Origin: Entonaema liquescens
Taxonomy: Eukaryota > Ascomycota > Sordariomycetes > Xylariales > Xylariaceae
DNA: 64,000 nt
Assembly: GCA_902805475.1 (NCBI GenBank)
Contig: CADCSX010000002.1
Coordinates: 620,001-684,000, forward strand
Direction of reading: 5' to 3'
The translations under genes and the position numbers were made by a program. Below are positions 22,270 through 36,380 of the stretch, piece by piece; the stretch's first letter is position 1; every line of letters begins with the position of its first letter. A model generated the notes under the pieces. That model had not been told where the DNA came from. It did not search any database and saw only the letters and a program-made list of their open reading frames with translations.

Positions 22270-22605
22270 AAAAAAACTTTAATTATAATAATATAATTAT
22301 AAAAAGTTTTAATTACAAATTAAAAACTTTAAATAAATTTTAATTATAATATAAAAATTTTAAATAAATTTTAATTATAATATAAAAACTTTAAATAAAC
22401 TTTAATTATAAATTAAAAATTTTAAATAAACTTTAATTATAATATAAAAACTTTAAATAAACTTTAATTATAATATAAAAATTTTAAATAAATTTTATAT
22501 TATAAATTAAAAACTTTAAATAAACTTTAATTACAAATTAAAAATTTTAAACAAATTTTAATTACAAATTAAAAACTTTAAACAAATTTTAATTACAATT
22601 TTAAA
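22270..22605. repeat. 31-bp tandem repeat array
   Basis: About eleven copies of a 31-bp unit around AAACTTTAAATAAACTTTAA. Copies differ mostly by C/T changes (AAACTTT against AAATTTT), in keeping with RIP acting on an already tandem sequence. Confidence 0.75.
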
Positions 22606-25600
22606 ATTACGTAATATATAACAATTAATTATATATATTTTTAAACTTATTTTTAATTATTTTAAAGTTTTTTTTTTAAATTTTTTTTAAATTTCTTTTT
22701 TAATATTTTTTTAAAAATAAAATTACTAATATTTTTATTTATTAAAATCTTTAAAATAATTTAAATATTATTATATATTAATATAATTAAATTAATTTTA
22801 TTAAAATTAAAAATTTCCAAATTTATTTATTATTTAAAATAAAATGTTTTAATATATTAATAAATATAAATAATTATTTTTTAATAATATTCCTTAATAA
22901 TCTTATTAATTAAAAATTAATTAAACTTATAAAATAATAAATAAATAAAAATATTTTTTTAAAAATTTTTCTTATTAATTATTAAATTTTATTTTATTTA
23001 TTAAATTTAATTTATTTAAATTAATTTTTAATTTTTTAATAAATTTGTTAAATTTTATAATATATATTTTTATAATATTATTTTTATAAAAACAAAAATT
23101 TTTTTATAATTTATATTAAAAATAATAATAAAATTATAATACGTTATTATAATTTAAAAAAAACTTATAATAATCATATATTTTAAAATTCATAAATATT
23201 TTAAATATTACTTAAACATTAATAAACCACTTACATAATACAACGCTTTTTTATTATTATATTTTCTTTTTTTTTTTTTTAACAATTTAACATTAATAAC
23301 CACATTATTTTACATTATTAACCACGAAACGAAACCGGTTATTTTTTATTATAAATGGTTTAATATAATTTAAAATATATATTTTTTAACTAATACTATT
23401 ATTATTTAATAATTATTATATATAAATTATATAACTTTTTTATAACCATAAATTTATTTATAACTATCACATATATAACTTTTTTAAATTTTTAATAAAT
23501 ATATATTATAATAAAAAATATATATTATAATAAAAAATATTAATATTTAATTAATTTTTAAAATTTTTAAATAAAAACAAATAAATTTAAAAAATTTATT
23601 AATAACCTGTAAATCTATTATTAATATATATATAATTATTTAATTAATTTTTTTATATAAAAATAAAATTATTAAACCTTTATTCTCTTAATTAAAAATA
23701 AATATTATATAATTAAATTTATTATAATATAAAATAATTATAAAAATTAATAATAATAAATTTTAAAAATAATTTAATATTATTTATAATTTATAAAAAT
23801 ATATTTTATATTTATATTAAATATTTTTAATATTATTATGTATAAATATATAATTATAAATAAAATAATATTTGGTTAAAAAATTAATTTTAACGTAATT
23901 ATATATATTAATTTTAATAATTTAAATAAATTATTATTAATATTTTAATTTTAATATATTAAAAAATTTAAAATTAAATAATTAAAATTTATATATAAAA
24001 TAAAATAATAAAAAAAATATAATAATTTTTAATTTAATAATTTATTTATAAAATTGGATTATTAAATGGTTATTATAATTATTTAATATTAAAAAACGTT
24101 TTTTATTAAAGTTTTTTAATATTATATATTAATTAAAATATTTAAATTAATTTAAATTAATTATATTATTAATTTAACCATTTTTATTAATAATTAATAT
24201 TATATTATTAATTAATTTATTAAATATTTAATTTTTTAATATTTAACGATTAAATAAAATTAAAAATAAAATTATTATTACTTTTATAATAAAATAAATT
24301 TTAATTATTATAATAAATATTTTAAAATTAAAATTAATTAAATAAAATTCCGGAAAATTATTTTAAATTTATAATTATATTTTATTTAAATAATTAATTT
24401 TTATATTAATTTTATTTATATTATATATATATTAAAATTTAATATAATGATTTTATTATATTTGGTATAATTTATTAAATTAGTAAATAATAATGGTAAT
24501 ATTATAAATTAACTTGCGAGTAATTAATATTAATTAATTTTAAATTTGTTTGAAAATATGGTAATTTTATTTTAAAAATTAAATTATCTATTATTGTTAA
24601 ATGTGTTTAAAATGGAAATATATATTATAATTAAATAAAATAATTTAATTAATAATACATTAAATAATATTTACATTAATATGGTAATTAATTTGAATTA
24701 ATTAATAAAATTATATATAAAAAATCATTTTTTAAAAATTAATAAAAATAATATTAATATCATTATTTTTACTATAAAAATAAAACTTATTATATTAATT
24801 TAAAATATATTTATATAATACATTAAAATATTTAATAATGTTTTTAATTAATTTAAATTAATTTTTAAAAAAAACTTAAATTATTAATTAAATTTTAATT
24901 TTAATAAAATCATTAAAAATTATAATAAATAAAACAAAAATAATAAGTAAAAAAATAAAAATAATATTAATTAAAATTAAAGTAAAAATATTAATTATTA
25001 TTTTAAATATTATAATAATTTTAAAGTTATTTATATTATTAATATATAAAAAATATTAATAAAATATATAATTTATAAATAAATAATAATAATTAATATT
25101 AAATATAAATAAAAAAGAAAAAAACGATTAAAATTTTAATATTAAATATTATAATTTATATAATTTTTTAAAACTTTTATAATTTTATTTTAATTATTAT
25201 ATATATATATTTTATTAATATTAATAATTAAATTTATTATATAAATTACATAAATTGTTTTAAATATTTTAAATAAAATAATATTAATAAAATAAAAAAA
25301 ATAAAACGTTAAAAAAATATATTTTATATTAATAATTATAAAATTAAAATTTAAGATTTTATTATTATTTAAATAAATTTATAAAATTAATTTTTAACTA
25401 AATTATATTAAATAAATGTTATTAATGAAGTTTAAAATATAATAAATTTTATAAAAATTATTAAAAATAAAATATAAATATATTTTATTAAAAAAGTTAT
25501 TTATTTTATTTTATTTTAATTTTACGCTTTTTTACTTTTATTTTTTATATTTTTTAAAATTTCTATCCCCACAATTTCTTTATTAAATATAATAATATAT

Positions 25601-27349
25601 TTTTTAAATATAATAATATTTTTATTATAATTTAAATTAAAACATTTAATTAATATAAAAAAATACCTTTTAAAATTATTAAATTTTTATATTTTAAAAC
25701 TTTTTTTAATATTTAATAATTATATATTAATTTTTTATTATATAATATTTTATATTATTAAATATAAATTTAAAAACTCTTTAAATAAAAATAAAGTTTT
25801 TAATTAATATATTAATAATTTTAATTTTTTTATATATAACTTTTATAAATTTTTATATTATAAAAATTAAAACATATATTAATTAATAAATGTAAAAAAA
25901 AATTATATTTTGTAATAAAAAAATCGGTTAAATTATATTTAAAATAATTTAATTATTAATAAAAATTTAGTTTTTATTTATTAATTAAAAATTTAAATTT
26001 CTTTTATCTTTTATAATTAAATATAAAATAAAATAAATACCTTATATATAATAGTAAAAATCGAGATTTTTATTTTTTTAGTTTATTAAAAAAAACTTAT
26101 TATTTTAATAATATATTTAATAAGTAAATTAAGTTTTAAATTATATAAAATTAAATTTTTTTAACGGAAAATAATAAAAATTATTATTATTATAAAGTTT
26201 AATTATTTATAATAATTAATAATACTATTATTATAAAATTTATAATATTTTTAAAATTATTAAAAATAATATTTTTATATATTATTAAAAATATAAATAA
26301 AAAATAAATATTATATTATATTTTTATATTATTAAATAATTTTTATTTTTATACATTATTTATTATTTTTTTAATTTTTTTATTAATTTAAATAAAAAGC
26401 TTTTATATTAATTAATAAAAATTTTATAATTTTATTAAATTTATTTTTAATATATAATTTTAAAAAATTAATATTATTAATATAATAAAAAAAATAAAAA
26501 TATAATATATAAACCCACTACCTTAAATTTTATTACTTTAAATTTTAAAATTTAAAATATTTTATAAATAATTTATTATAAAAATAAAAGTTTTTAATAA
26601 ATAAAAAACTTTTAATAATAACAAATTTAATTTAATAATATTAAAAATATTAAATTATATAATTATTTTTTTTTATTTAATTAATAAATATTCGTTTTTT
26701 AGGTAAAAAAACGTAACACGTTAATGGATATATTCGAAAATTTTTTAAATAATATCGGAATTTTGCAAAAAAAAATAAAATTGGATTTATATTATATTAT
26801 TAATATAATAAATATTATTACGTTAAAACTTTTTTATTTTATTTTTTAAAAATTTACACGTTATTATACATAATATAAACTCGTTTTTAATTATAAAAAT
26901 AAAAAAATAATTAAAATAAGTAAATAAAATTATAATAATAATAAAAAAAAAATAATAAAAAATAATATAAATAAACATAAAATCTACATAAAATAGTAAA
27001 ATTTTATTAAATTAATATAATTTTTTACAAAAAAACTTATAAAAATATAAATTAATAATTAATATTATATATAAATATAAAATTTTAATTAATATAATAA
27101 ATATATATTTAAATTTTAATTAATATAATTATAAAAAATTAAATAATATTATAAATAAATTAATAAAAAAAATTTATATTTTTATTTTAATTATTAAAAA
27201 TATTAAATATTTAAATTATTAATATTTTTATAATATAATTACTTTTAATTTTTATAAATTTTTATAAAAAATAAAATTTTTTAATTAAATAATATTATTA
27301 TTAAAATTAATAATATTATTATTATTATTATTATTTTTATTCCGTTATG

Positions 27350-30300
27350 TTTATATATTTAACCCGTTGCGGTTAAGGTATTGTTGGTGTTGTTTTTTAA
27401 TAAATTTTCGGGTAGGAATTATGTTTTTACCGGAGAAAATTTAATTTGTTTCCGTTTGTTTTTAATTTTTGTTATACGTTTATATTATATATTATTGTAT
27501 TTTATTAAGGTTTTATTACCTTAATAAATTAAATAGTACGTTTAATTGTACGGGGTTATTTTTATTGTTTTCGTATAATTTATTCCCGTTATATTTTTGT
27601 GTTTTATTCGGTAATTATTTTATTGTTTTTGTTAGATAGTTTTTTTTGTTATTCTTTGGTATATTATCTTTCATTAAGTTGTAAATGGCTTCGTTTCCGT
27701 TTCATTTTTTACGTAAGGTATAATAATTGTTTTATTAATGGTGTGTAATGACGACGCCTTCGATGGGCACAATCTCACTCAACGCACGTTATAAAGCCAT
27801 CGTTTTTCTTTTTTTTTTTTTTAATATTTTTTTCTTAATTTTCTCGTTTTTTTTTTTTAAATTTATTTTTACTTAAATTTTATATTTTTAATTTTCTATT
27901 TATTACCATGTTTTGCTATTAACTTTTTTATTGTAATAATGGTAATAAGTTTAATAATAAGTTTATTACGTTTTAAAATTATATGCTTTTTAAGTATTTT
28001 AATTATTATCGTTATTTTCGTTTTTATATACTTTATTTCCGTTTAGTTTATTTTTAATACGATTGTAACTTGGGTTTTTTTTTTTGTTTTAATTATTTAA
28101 TAGTTTTTTTTAATTAATATGTTTGTTATTATTGTGCCGAGGTTGTTACGAAGTATATTTTAGTACGTTTTCTTTATGTTATTTGTAAATTTATTTACGT
28201 TAACCGTACTTTTAAAGGGTAAATGGGATGGTTAAAAACCTCGAAACTTTAATATACTTCGTGGCTTTTTTTTTAATTTTTTTTAACAATATTTAAAGTT
28301 AAATGTTTCCCGGTTCCCGTTTTAAAGTAATATTTTTCCGTTATTGGATTTTAAATATAATTTAATTATATTTTATAACTATTGTGAAATAATTTATTTA
28401 CAAGTTTATTATAGTTGTAAAATAATATAATTTTAAAATTATTAATTGTTTAAATTATGATTAATATTACGTTTAATTGTAACGTTAACGTGATACGATT
28501 TTTAATTTACATTTCCGTTTCGATTATAATAAAATCGGTTTCCGTTGTTTTTTATTTATTTTTTTTTTTTTATTATTATTGTTAATTTTTTATTTTAAGT
28601 TTTTAAATAAATGGTTGCCCTTTTACCCTAATTTTTGCCCGAGGATTGTAAGTTTACCTAATGGATTATTGTGAAATGTATATTTTATTACAAGGTTTTC
28701 GTTATATTTATTAAGGAGTTTAACAAAAAACGTGTCCGTATTATTATAGCCCGGTGCTTTTTTTTTCTTAAAGAGTTTTTTACTTACTTTAAACTTTTTA
28801 AATTTTACGGTTTTAAAAAAAAGGAATTGGGTAATATATTTTTTAATAAATTAAATAAAAAATTTAATAAAGAAAATAAGGAAATTAAAATTAAAATTAT
28901 TAAAGTTTTTAAAAATTTTAAAGTTATTAAAAACGTTAATAACGATAATAAAAATAATAATATTAAAGAGTTTTTTAGTAATTTTAAAATTAAAAAAAGT
29001 GATAATTTTTTTAAGGATAATGTTTCTTTTATTACCGATAAGTTATTTAATAATAATAGTAATTTTTTTAAAATTAAATAATAAGTTGTATTTAACGTAA
29101 AAAAATTGTAATTAGTTCGTTTTTGCAATTTTACCGTGGTAACTTTATACGTGTTTTCCTTTATTTATATTTATTAGAATTTTGTTAAAATTTCTTTAAA
29201 TTTAGGTTTTTAAATTTTTTTTTTTTTTGTTAAATTAATTATTAATTTATACATTAATAATATTTTTAATTTTAAAAACTATTATATAATTTAACTTGTT
29301 TTTTTATCGTTTTTTATAGTTTTTTTATAATTACATTATAATTTGAACGTTTTTAGCGTTAATTTATTACGTAATTTTTTTTTTTAAATTGCAAATTTCG
29401 TATATTTCATTATTATATAATACATTATTTCCTTTTACCCGCACCGGCATTACGGCATTTTCATTTTTAACATTTCCCGTTTAAATAAAAATGTTTTCAA
29501 CGTTATTTTCTTTATACGCATTTAGATTAATATTAAGGTTTCGTATTTTTTTAACAATTTATAAATTTTTTTTAACCATTCGCTTTCTAATAAAAATTTC
29601 GATATAATTATATTCCAAATATATTTTTAATTTTATTTTGCTTTCCATGTTTATAATATTGTTTTTTTTAAAAAGTTACCTTTTTTCTATAATTTAACTT
29701 ATTTTTGTTTTATATGTAAGTTTTTTTTTAATTTTTTTATTAGAATGACGGTAAAGAAATTTCGTGGTTTACTTTATTTTTTTTTTGTTAAATCTTAATT
29801 TTACGTTTATAATTTTTAAAACTACTTTTAAGTTTTTTTTTTTATCTTTTCCATAAGGTTATTTTCGTTATTGTTTTTTTTTTCGAATTTAATTACTTTT
29901 TTATTTAAATATAAATTTAACAAAAAACATTTTATTTCATTTTTTATATATTTAATTAATGTTATTTTATATATTTTTATCACTTCCCGAAAACAAACTA
30001 ATTATATTTTTTTTAACTTTATTATTATTTTACTTACTTTACTTTTTTTATTTAATATGTATTACGTAATTACCCCGTAAATTATAGTGTTTTTTATAAT
30101 TTTTATGTATATTTCTTTTATTTTTAAGAAATTATATTTTTATATAAATATTGTTAACTTTAAAAAAATGTACCGTTATTTTTCCATTTTTGTTTTAATT
30201 ATTTTTAAATATTTTATTTATTTTAATTTTTTATTTAATTAAATTCTTAAAAATCTTACGTTTTTTATTAGTTTTATTGTTACGTTTTTTAATTACATTA

Positions 30301-33300
30301 CGTTTTTATTTAATTTATATGCTTTAGTAAAATATATTAATTTACTTTTTTAAAAGGTAAAAATTATTTTATATCGTTTTATTTATTAAACGCATTTGGA
30401 ATATACGTTTTTTAGTTTTTTATAATTTTTTTTAATATTTAAGCTTGTTATTATTAAGTTCGTATTGTTTACGAAATTAATTATAAATATCCCGTTTTTT
30501 TTTAATTTTTTGTAAAATATCAATATATATAAAATAAATAAGATAGGGGATAATAAAAACTTTTGTAAAACGTTTGTTTAAAAGTTTATTTTTAAATTAA
30601 GTTCGTTTTTAAATGTTAATTATATTTTTTTATTTTTTAAGTAATTTTTAATCTATTTTATTACTTATTTAAAAAACTTTTTTTTTTTAAAGATATATAA
30701 TAATTTTTTTAAAACGACGTAATTGAATGTTTTTATTATATTAAATTATAATAATAATATTTTTGCTCCGTTTTTTTATATTAAATATATTACTTTCGTT
30801 ATTATCTTAATAATTACTTCCGTTAATTTATATTTTTTATTATTTATTTACTTTTTGGGAAAAACATTATTTATTTTTATTACGAATGTTATTTATAACG
30901 CCATTATTTTTTTTATTACTTTTTTTAAAGTGTTTAATAGTGTTATTAATTTATATACGTTTAGGAACGTTTTTTTTTTTTTAATTTTCCTTAATTTAGG
31001 TAATATAATGATTATTACTATGCGAAACTTTACCGGGTAATATTTATAACGGAAATTATTTATTATTATTATTACGATAACTTTAAATAATAATTTACCA
31101 TATTTATATAAAAATCCCGTTAATATTTTATTTTCTTTTAAAACTTTCCATTTTTTTATAACCGTTAACATATTTTCAATTGTTTTTTATTTTACGTAAT
31201 TATTAATTATAAATTTTTTATTAAACATTTTATTAAAAATTATATTTATTAAATTTAGGTTTAAATTTAAAAAAAACCTTATCCGGAATATATTTATTTT
31301 TTATATATAAGTGGTTACTTATAATTGCTTATTCGTATTTTTTTTTAACATTAAAACGGTTTCATTTTCCATATTAATTTATTAATTTTTAAGTCGAACC
31401 TATTTTTTTAATTTTTATAAAAATTTATTATTTTTTAACGTTTTTATTATTATTTTTTATTATTAAACCTTTTTTACTTTTTATATTATTTTACGATATG
31501 CTTTTATTACGTTAACGTTTTACTTTTAATTTTACGTTATTTTTATATTTTATTATTTTTTTTTTTTATATAAGATTTTTTTTTTTACTTTAATAATTTA
31601 TTTAATCTATTATTTAACCGTTATAAATAAAGTTATTTTTTATTTTAATACCATTAAATTTATTATTTTTTAAAATTTCTTTATTATATAATTAATATAA
31701 AGATTTAATTTCTCGAAATTTAAAAAAAACTTTAATATTAATAATTTTTCCATTTTTATTTTTACTATTATTAAATCGAAATCCTTTTATACTTATCTTT
31801 TATATTTTCTATAAAATTTACAAAATTCATCCCAGATACTTTTTACGGTAATTTTAATTAATTATACTTTATAATTTAATTTTATTTAATTTAATTTTTA
31901 AGGTGTTATATATAATATTTTTATATTTACTTATGTTAAGTTAATTATCAAATCCTTTTAATTTTTTATTATTTTTATAAATTAACTTTTTATTATAATT
32001 AAACTTAATTATTATTGTTCCATTAAATTTAATAAAGTATTTAAATTATTTATTATTTTATTTTTTTTATCTTAAATAAAATAATACATATTAAAATTCT
32101 TTATTATAACATGTTTCTTATTTCTTTTTTTATTATTCATTTCCAAGAAAAGGTTATATTTTATTATTTTTTCCGGTTTTATATAAACGTTCTATACTAT
32201 TATTATTTCGCATTTAATACGTAGTTTACACGCCATTTAATTATATCCCATTTCGTTTATTTATTTTATGTTATTTATGGTTTTAACTACATATAATATA
32301 ACACGTTTTAATTTACTTTATATTATTTTATAATTATTAGTTAATAAGTTATATAATTTTTTTTTTACAAATTGTAATTTTTATACCGTAATTAAATCCG
32401 GGCCGTTTTATATTTTTAAAGCTTAGGATAATATTTTATTATTTTATGCTACGTTTTAATATATTATTTTTATTTTTGTTATTATATACTTTTAAAAAGT
32501 TATATATCATTTTATTTTTACGTATAAATTATTTATTTAAGCGGGGTTAACCCGGTTTTAAACGTTATTGTTGATATTAAAAGTAACATTAAAAAAATAT
32601 ATATTATTTTTAATATGTTTATTATATGTATTATTTTTTTAAGTTTCTTTTTTTTAAACGTTTTTAAGGTTGAGAAAAACGGTCCCGGATTTATGACGTT
32701 ATTTAATTTATTTCCTAAAGGGTTTTTCTTTTTTGTTTTCTTAAATATTACAAACGTAAAACCATTGTAAATAATATAAATTACGTTTAAAAAGTATTCA
32801 AATTTTTCTTTTTTTTTAAATTATTATAATTTATATATATACGTTTTTTTTACTTTTTTTTTTACTTTTTTTACTTTATTATAATTTTTGTTTTAAATTA
32901 AATAAAAATTATTATAATTTTTATATTTAATTTTCCTTGTATAATTTTGTTTTTTTTTTTTATACGTTACTTTTACGCACTTATTATATTTTGTTTATTA
33001 TTTATAATATTTTATTATATAATTAAAATTGTAACATTTATAATATTATTTTATTTTTGCGTTTTTTATAAAAGGTTTATATTAAAAAAGTTTTATTTTT
33101 TAAAGCAATCCATTATTATATAAAATCCTTACTGTTTTTAATAAAACTACTTTTATAATTAACATTACATATTTAGTTTTTTTTTTTTTATAATATATTA
33201 ATTTTAAATTTTCGATATTTTAACAATTTTTTACTTTAATATTTATTAATAATTTTTTGGGATTAATATATGCGTCCCGTAATTTATCCGCTTTAAGGTT

Positions 33301-33935
33301 TTTTACCATAAAAGTAAAAGATTAACCAACGTTTATAATTTAATTTCCGAAAATTTCTTTTATCCATTTTTATTTTTTTTATTTATAAACTTTTACGCTT
33401 TTTCAAAATATAACTATAACAATTCCGTTTTAAAATTTACACATCGTTATCGTTTTTTATTTTCTTAAAACTTAATTAATTACTTTTATTATCTTTTTTA
33501 ATATTTTTTTAATTATTTTTAAATCCGTTAAGTTTTTTTTAATAATAATTTTTTTTATTTTTTGTAGTAAAATTGTTATTACGTTATTTTAAGTTTAACC
33601 GTTTGTAGTTATTATGTTTGTTTATAATTGTCTCATTATTTACAAGCTTTAAAAGGTTTTAATAATATTTATTTTTTTTAAAATTTTTATTTTTATTTTT
33701 TTTATTTCTTTTTTTATATTTTCAAATACGGTTAATTTGGTGTATCGTTATTTCGTTTCTATTTTTTAAATAATACGTAAGTGTTATATTTTTTTCTTTA
33801 TTACTTTAGTAATTTGCGTTTTTAATTCATTAATTTTTATTTTGTTTTTTTTACGTATTAAATTTATTAATATTTTAAATAATGTTGCAATTGTTTTTTT
33901 ATATTTTTCTTTATTTATTTATCTTCTTTTTAATC

Positions 33936-33969
<34 letters not shown>

Positions 33970-34080
33970 TATTATGGTTGGTTCGGACGCGTTACACGTT
34001 GGGTTTTTTACCATTATTTTAACATTAACGCTTTTAAACGGCACCACTATCGCAATTACAATATAAGATTATTACAACTT
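27350..34080. other. T-rich core of the AT block with residual CpG
   Basis: Here the + strand is visibly richer in T than A, unlike the balanced flanks, and many ACG/CCG/TCG triplets remain. Because RIP mutates both strands, a T excess suggests that the original + strand was pyrimidine-rich, hence that purine-rich coding strands lay on the minus strand. A shorter A-rich interval (about 28,820-29,080) has the opposite bias. The longest ORFs (28,671-29,081 plus, 30,893-31,171 minus) are low-complexity F/I/K/L/N products and are not annotated as genes. Confidence 0.45.
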
Positions 34081-34240
34081 TTTAAATGTTATAATTATTT
34101 ATTTTTAATAAATTATTATTAATTTCTCGCAATATTACGTCGTAAAAAATTAATTTTTTTTTAATTTAAAAAAAAAAATTAATAATAAAACCGTAAAATT
34201 AATAAATATATTTTTATTTTATTTTTAAATTTTTTAAAAA

Positions 34241-34503
34241 TCTTTAATATTATAACCTTTAATTAACTTTTAAAAACCCTTAATATTATAATCTTTAATT
34301 AACCTTTAAAAACTTTTAATATTATAATTTTTAATTAACTTTTAAAAACTTTTAATATTATAATTTTTAATTAATTTTTAAAAACTTTTAATATTATAAT
34401 TTTTAATTAATTTTCAAAAACCTTTAATATTATAACCTTTAATTAACCTTTAAAAACCTTTAATATTATAATTTCTAATTAATTTTTAAAAACCCTTAAT
34501 ATT
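34241..34503. repeat. 36-bp tandem repeat array
   Basis: About seven copies of a 36-bp unit around CTTTAATATTATAACCTTTA followed by ATTAACTTTTAAAAA. Differences are mainly C/T. The array marks the right side of the T-rich core. Confidence 0.75.
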
Positions 34504-36318
34504 TATTTAAAACTTTTAATAATTAAAAATTTTTTTATAAAATATAAATTCGTTTAAATAATTTCTTAACGTTAATTTTATCATACCGCAACCGTTAAAA
34601 TTATAAACGTTAAAAATAAAATTATATAAATAAATATTAAATTAAATTAAATATAAATATAAAAAAATTTCATAAATAATATTATTTATTTTTATTTAAA
34701 CAATTTTATTAATTTTATATTTAATAATTTAATTATTTTATTTTATTTCCTTATATATTTATTAAATTTAATTAAATATAAAATATAATATTAATATTTT
34801 TTATACGTATAAAAATATCTTAATAAATTTATTTATATATTAAATTTTAAAAATTAATTTATAATTATATATATTAATTCCTATCTCACATAATTAAAAA
34901 CTTTATTATAATTTATAAAATTTTAATTAAATTTTTTTTTTTTATTTTAAATAACATATTATATTTTTAACCATTTTATTATTAAATAATAATTAATTAT
35001 TAAAATATATATTTTAATATATTATTTTATAATAAATATAAAATTATTTTTTTAAAAAACTTTTATATATATAAAAAACTTTAATATTATATTTTTAATT
35101 TAATAATATTTAATAATTATATAAAAAAATGGTATAAAAATAAATTATAATTATAATAAATATTTATATATTTTAAAAATATTATAATTATATTTATTAT
35201 AAATATTTATTATAATAATTATAATTATATTTATTAAAATATACATTTATATATATAATTATAATTTATAATTTAAAAAATTTTTATAAATATTAATAAA
35301 TAATTATAATTAATTTATTTTATTTATAAACTTAAATACATTACGTAATAAAACTTTTTATTTATTATTAACAATTTTATTATTTTCTCTTTTTTTAAAA
35401 ACAATTATTACATACGTTATTATTTTTTTTTTCTTTTTTTATAATAAATAACATTATTAATTTATTTTTAAAATTAATTTAAACATTAACCCGTTTTTAT
35501 TCAAATATAAATTTATATAAATCTATATAATAAATCATTTTTAAACCAATAATAATAATTATAAACTTTATTAATATAAAAATAAAAAATGAAATAAAAA
35601 TAAAAAATAAAATAAAAGTAAAAAGTAAAACAAATATTAACTTAAATATTAATATTAATATTAATAAAATTATTAATTTTTAATTAATATATATATATAA
35701 TATATTATATTATTAAAAACTTTATATATTTATAAAAAAATAACGCATTTTACTATTATTATAATAATAATAAACGCAAATATTATTTATTAAATTAATA
35801 TTTTAATTTAATATTACCATTAAAAATATCATATATTTTTATTATAAACCGTAACCGTTTACGCATTAATTACATTAATAATTATTAATATATAAACAAC
35901 TACAAATTTAAACATATAAAATTAAAATATTTTTTAAATTTATATTAATTATATTTTAATATAATTATATATTATAAAATTTATAATTATTTTATTAATT
36001 AATAATTAAAAAAAGTTTAATATAATTAATATAACAGTTATTTTTTTTAAATTAATAATAAAAAAAAAAGTTTAATAAAAAAAAATATTACCGTAAAAAA
36101 AATATAAGAAAATAACAACATAAACGTAAGTTTTTTAAACTATTTTCCATATAATTTAAAAAATTATATATTTATTAACTATATAAATATATTTTATAAT
36201 ATATATAATTATTAATAAACATATATAATAAAACATTTTTTTTATTAAAATTAAATATATTTTAAATATTACATTTATAAATTATTTTAATTATAACGTT
36301 ATTATTACTATTATTACT

Positions 36319-36320
<2 letters not shown>

Positions 36321-36379
<59 letters not shown>
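36321..36379. repeat. (TAA)n microsatellite
   Basis: About 19-20 uninterrupted TAA triplets inside the AT block. Confidence 0.9.

Positions 36380-36380
<1 letters not shown>

Noticed and set aside
28671..29081. 136-aa ORF in the AT block
   Set aside because: Its product is almost only F, I, K, L, N and lacks domains. Absence of stops can arise by chance in skewed AT sequence, and the opposite strand is open too.
34241..34503. CRISPR-like array
   Set aside because: Contiguous 36-bp tandem units without spacers in a eukaryotic genome.
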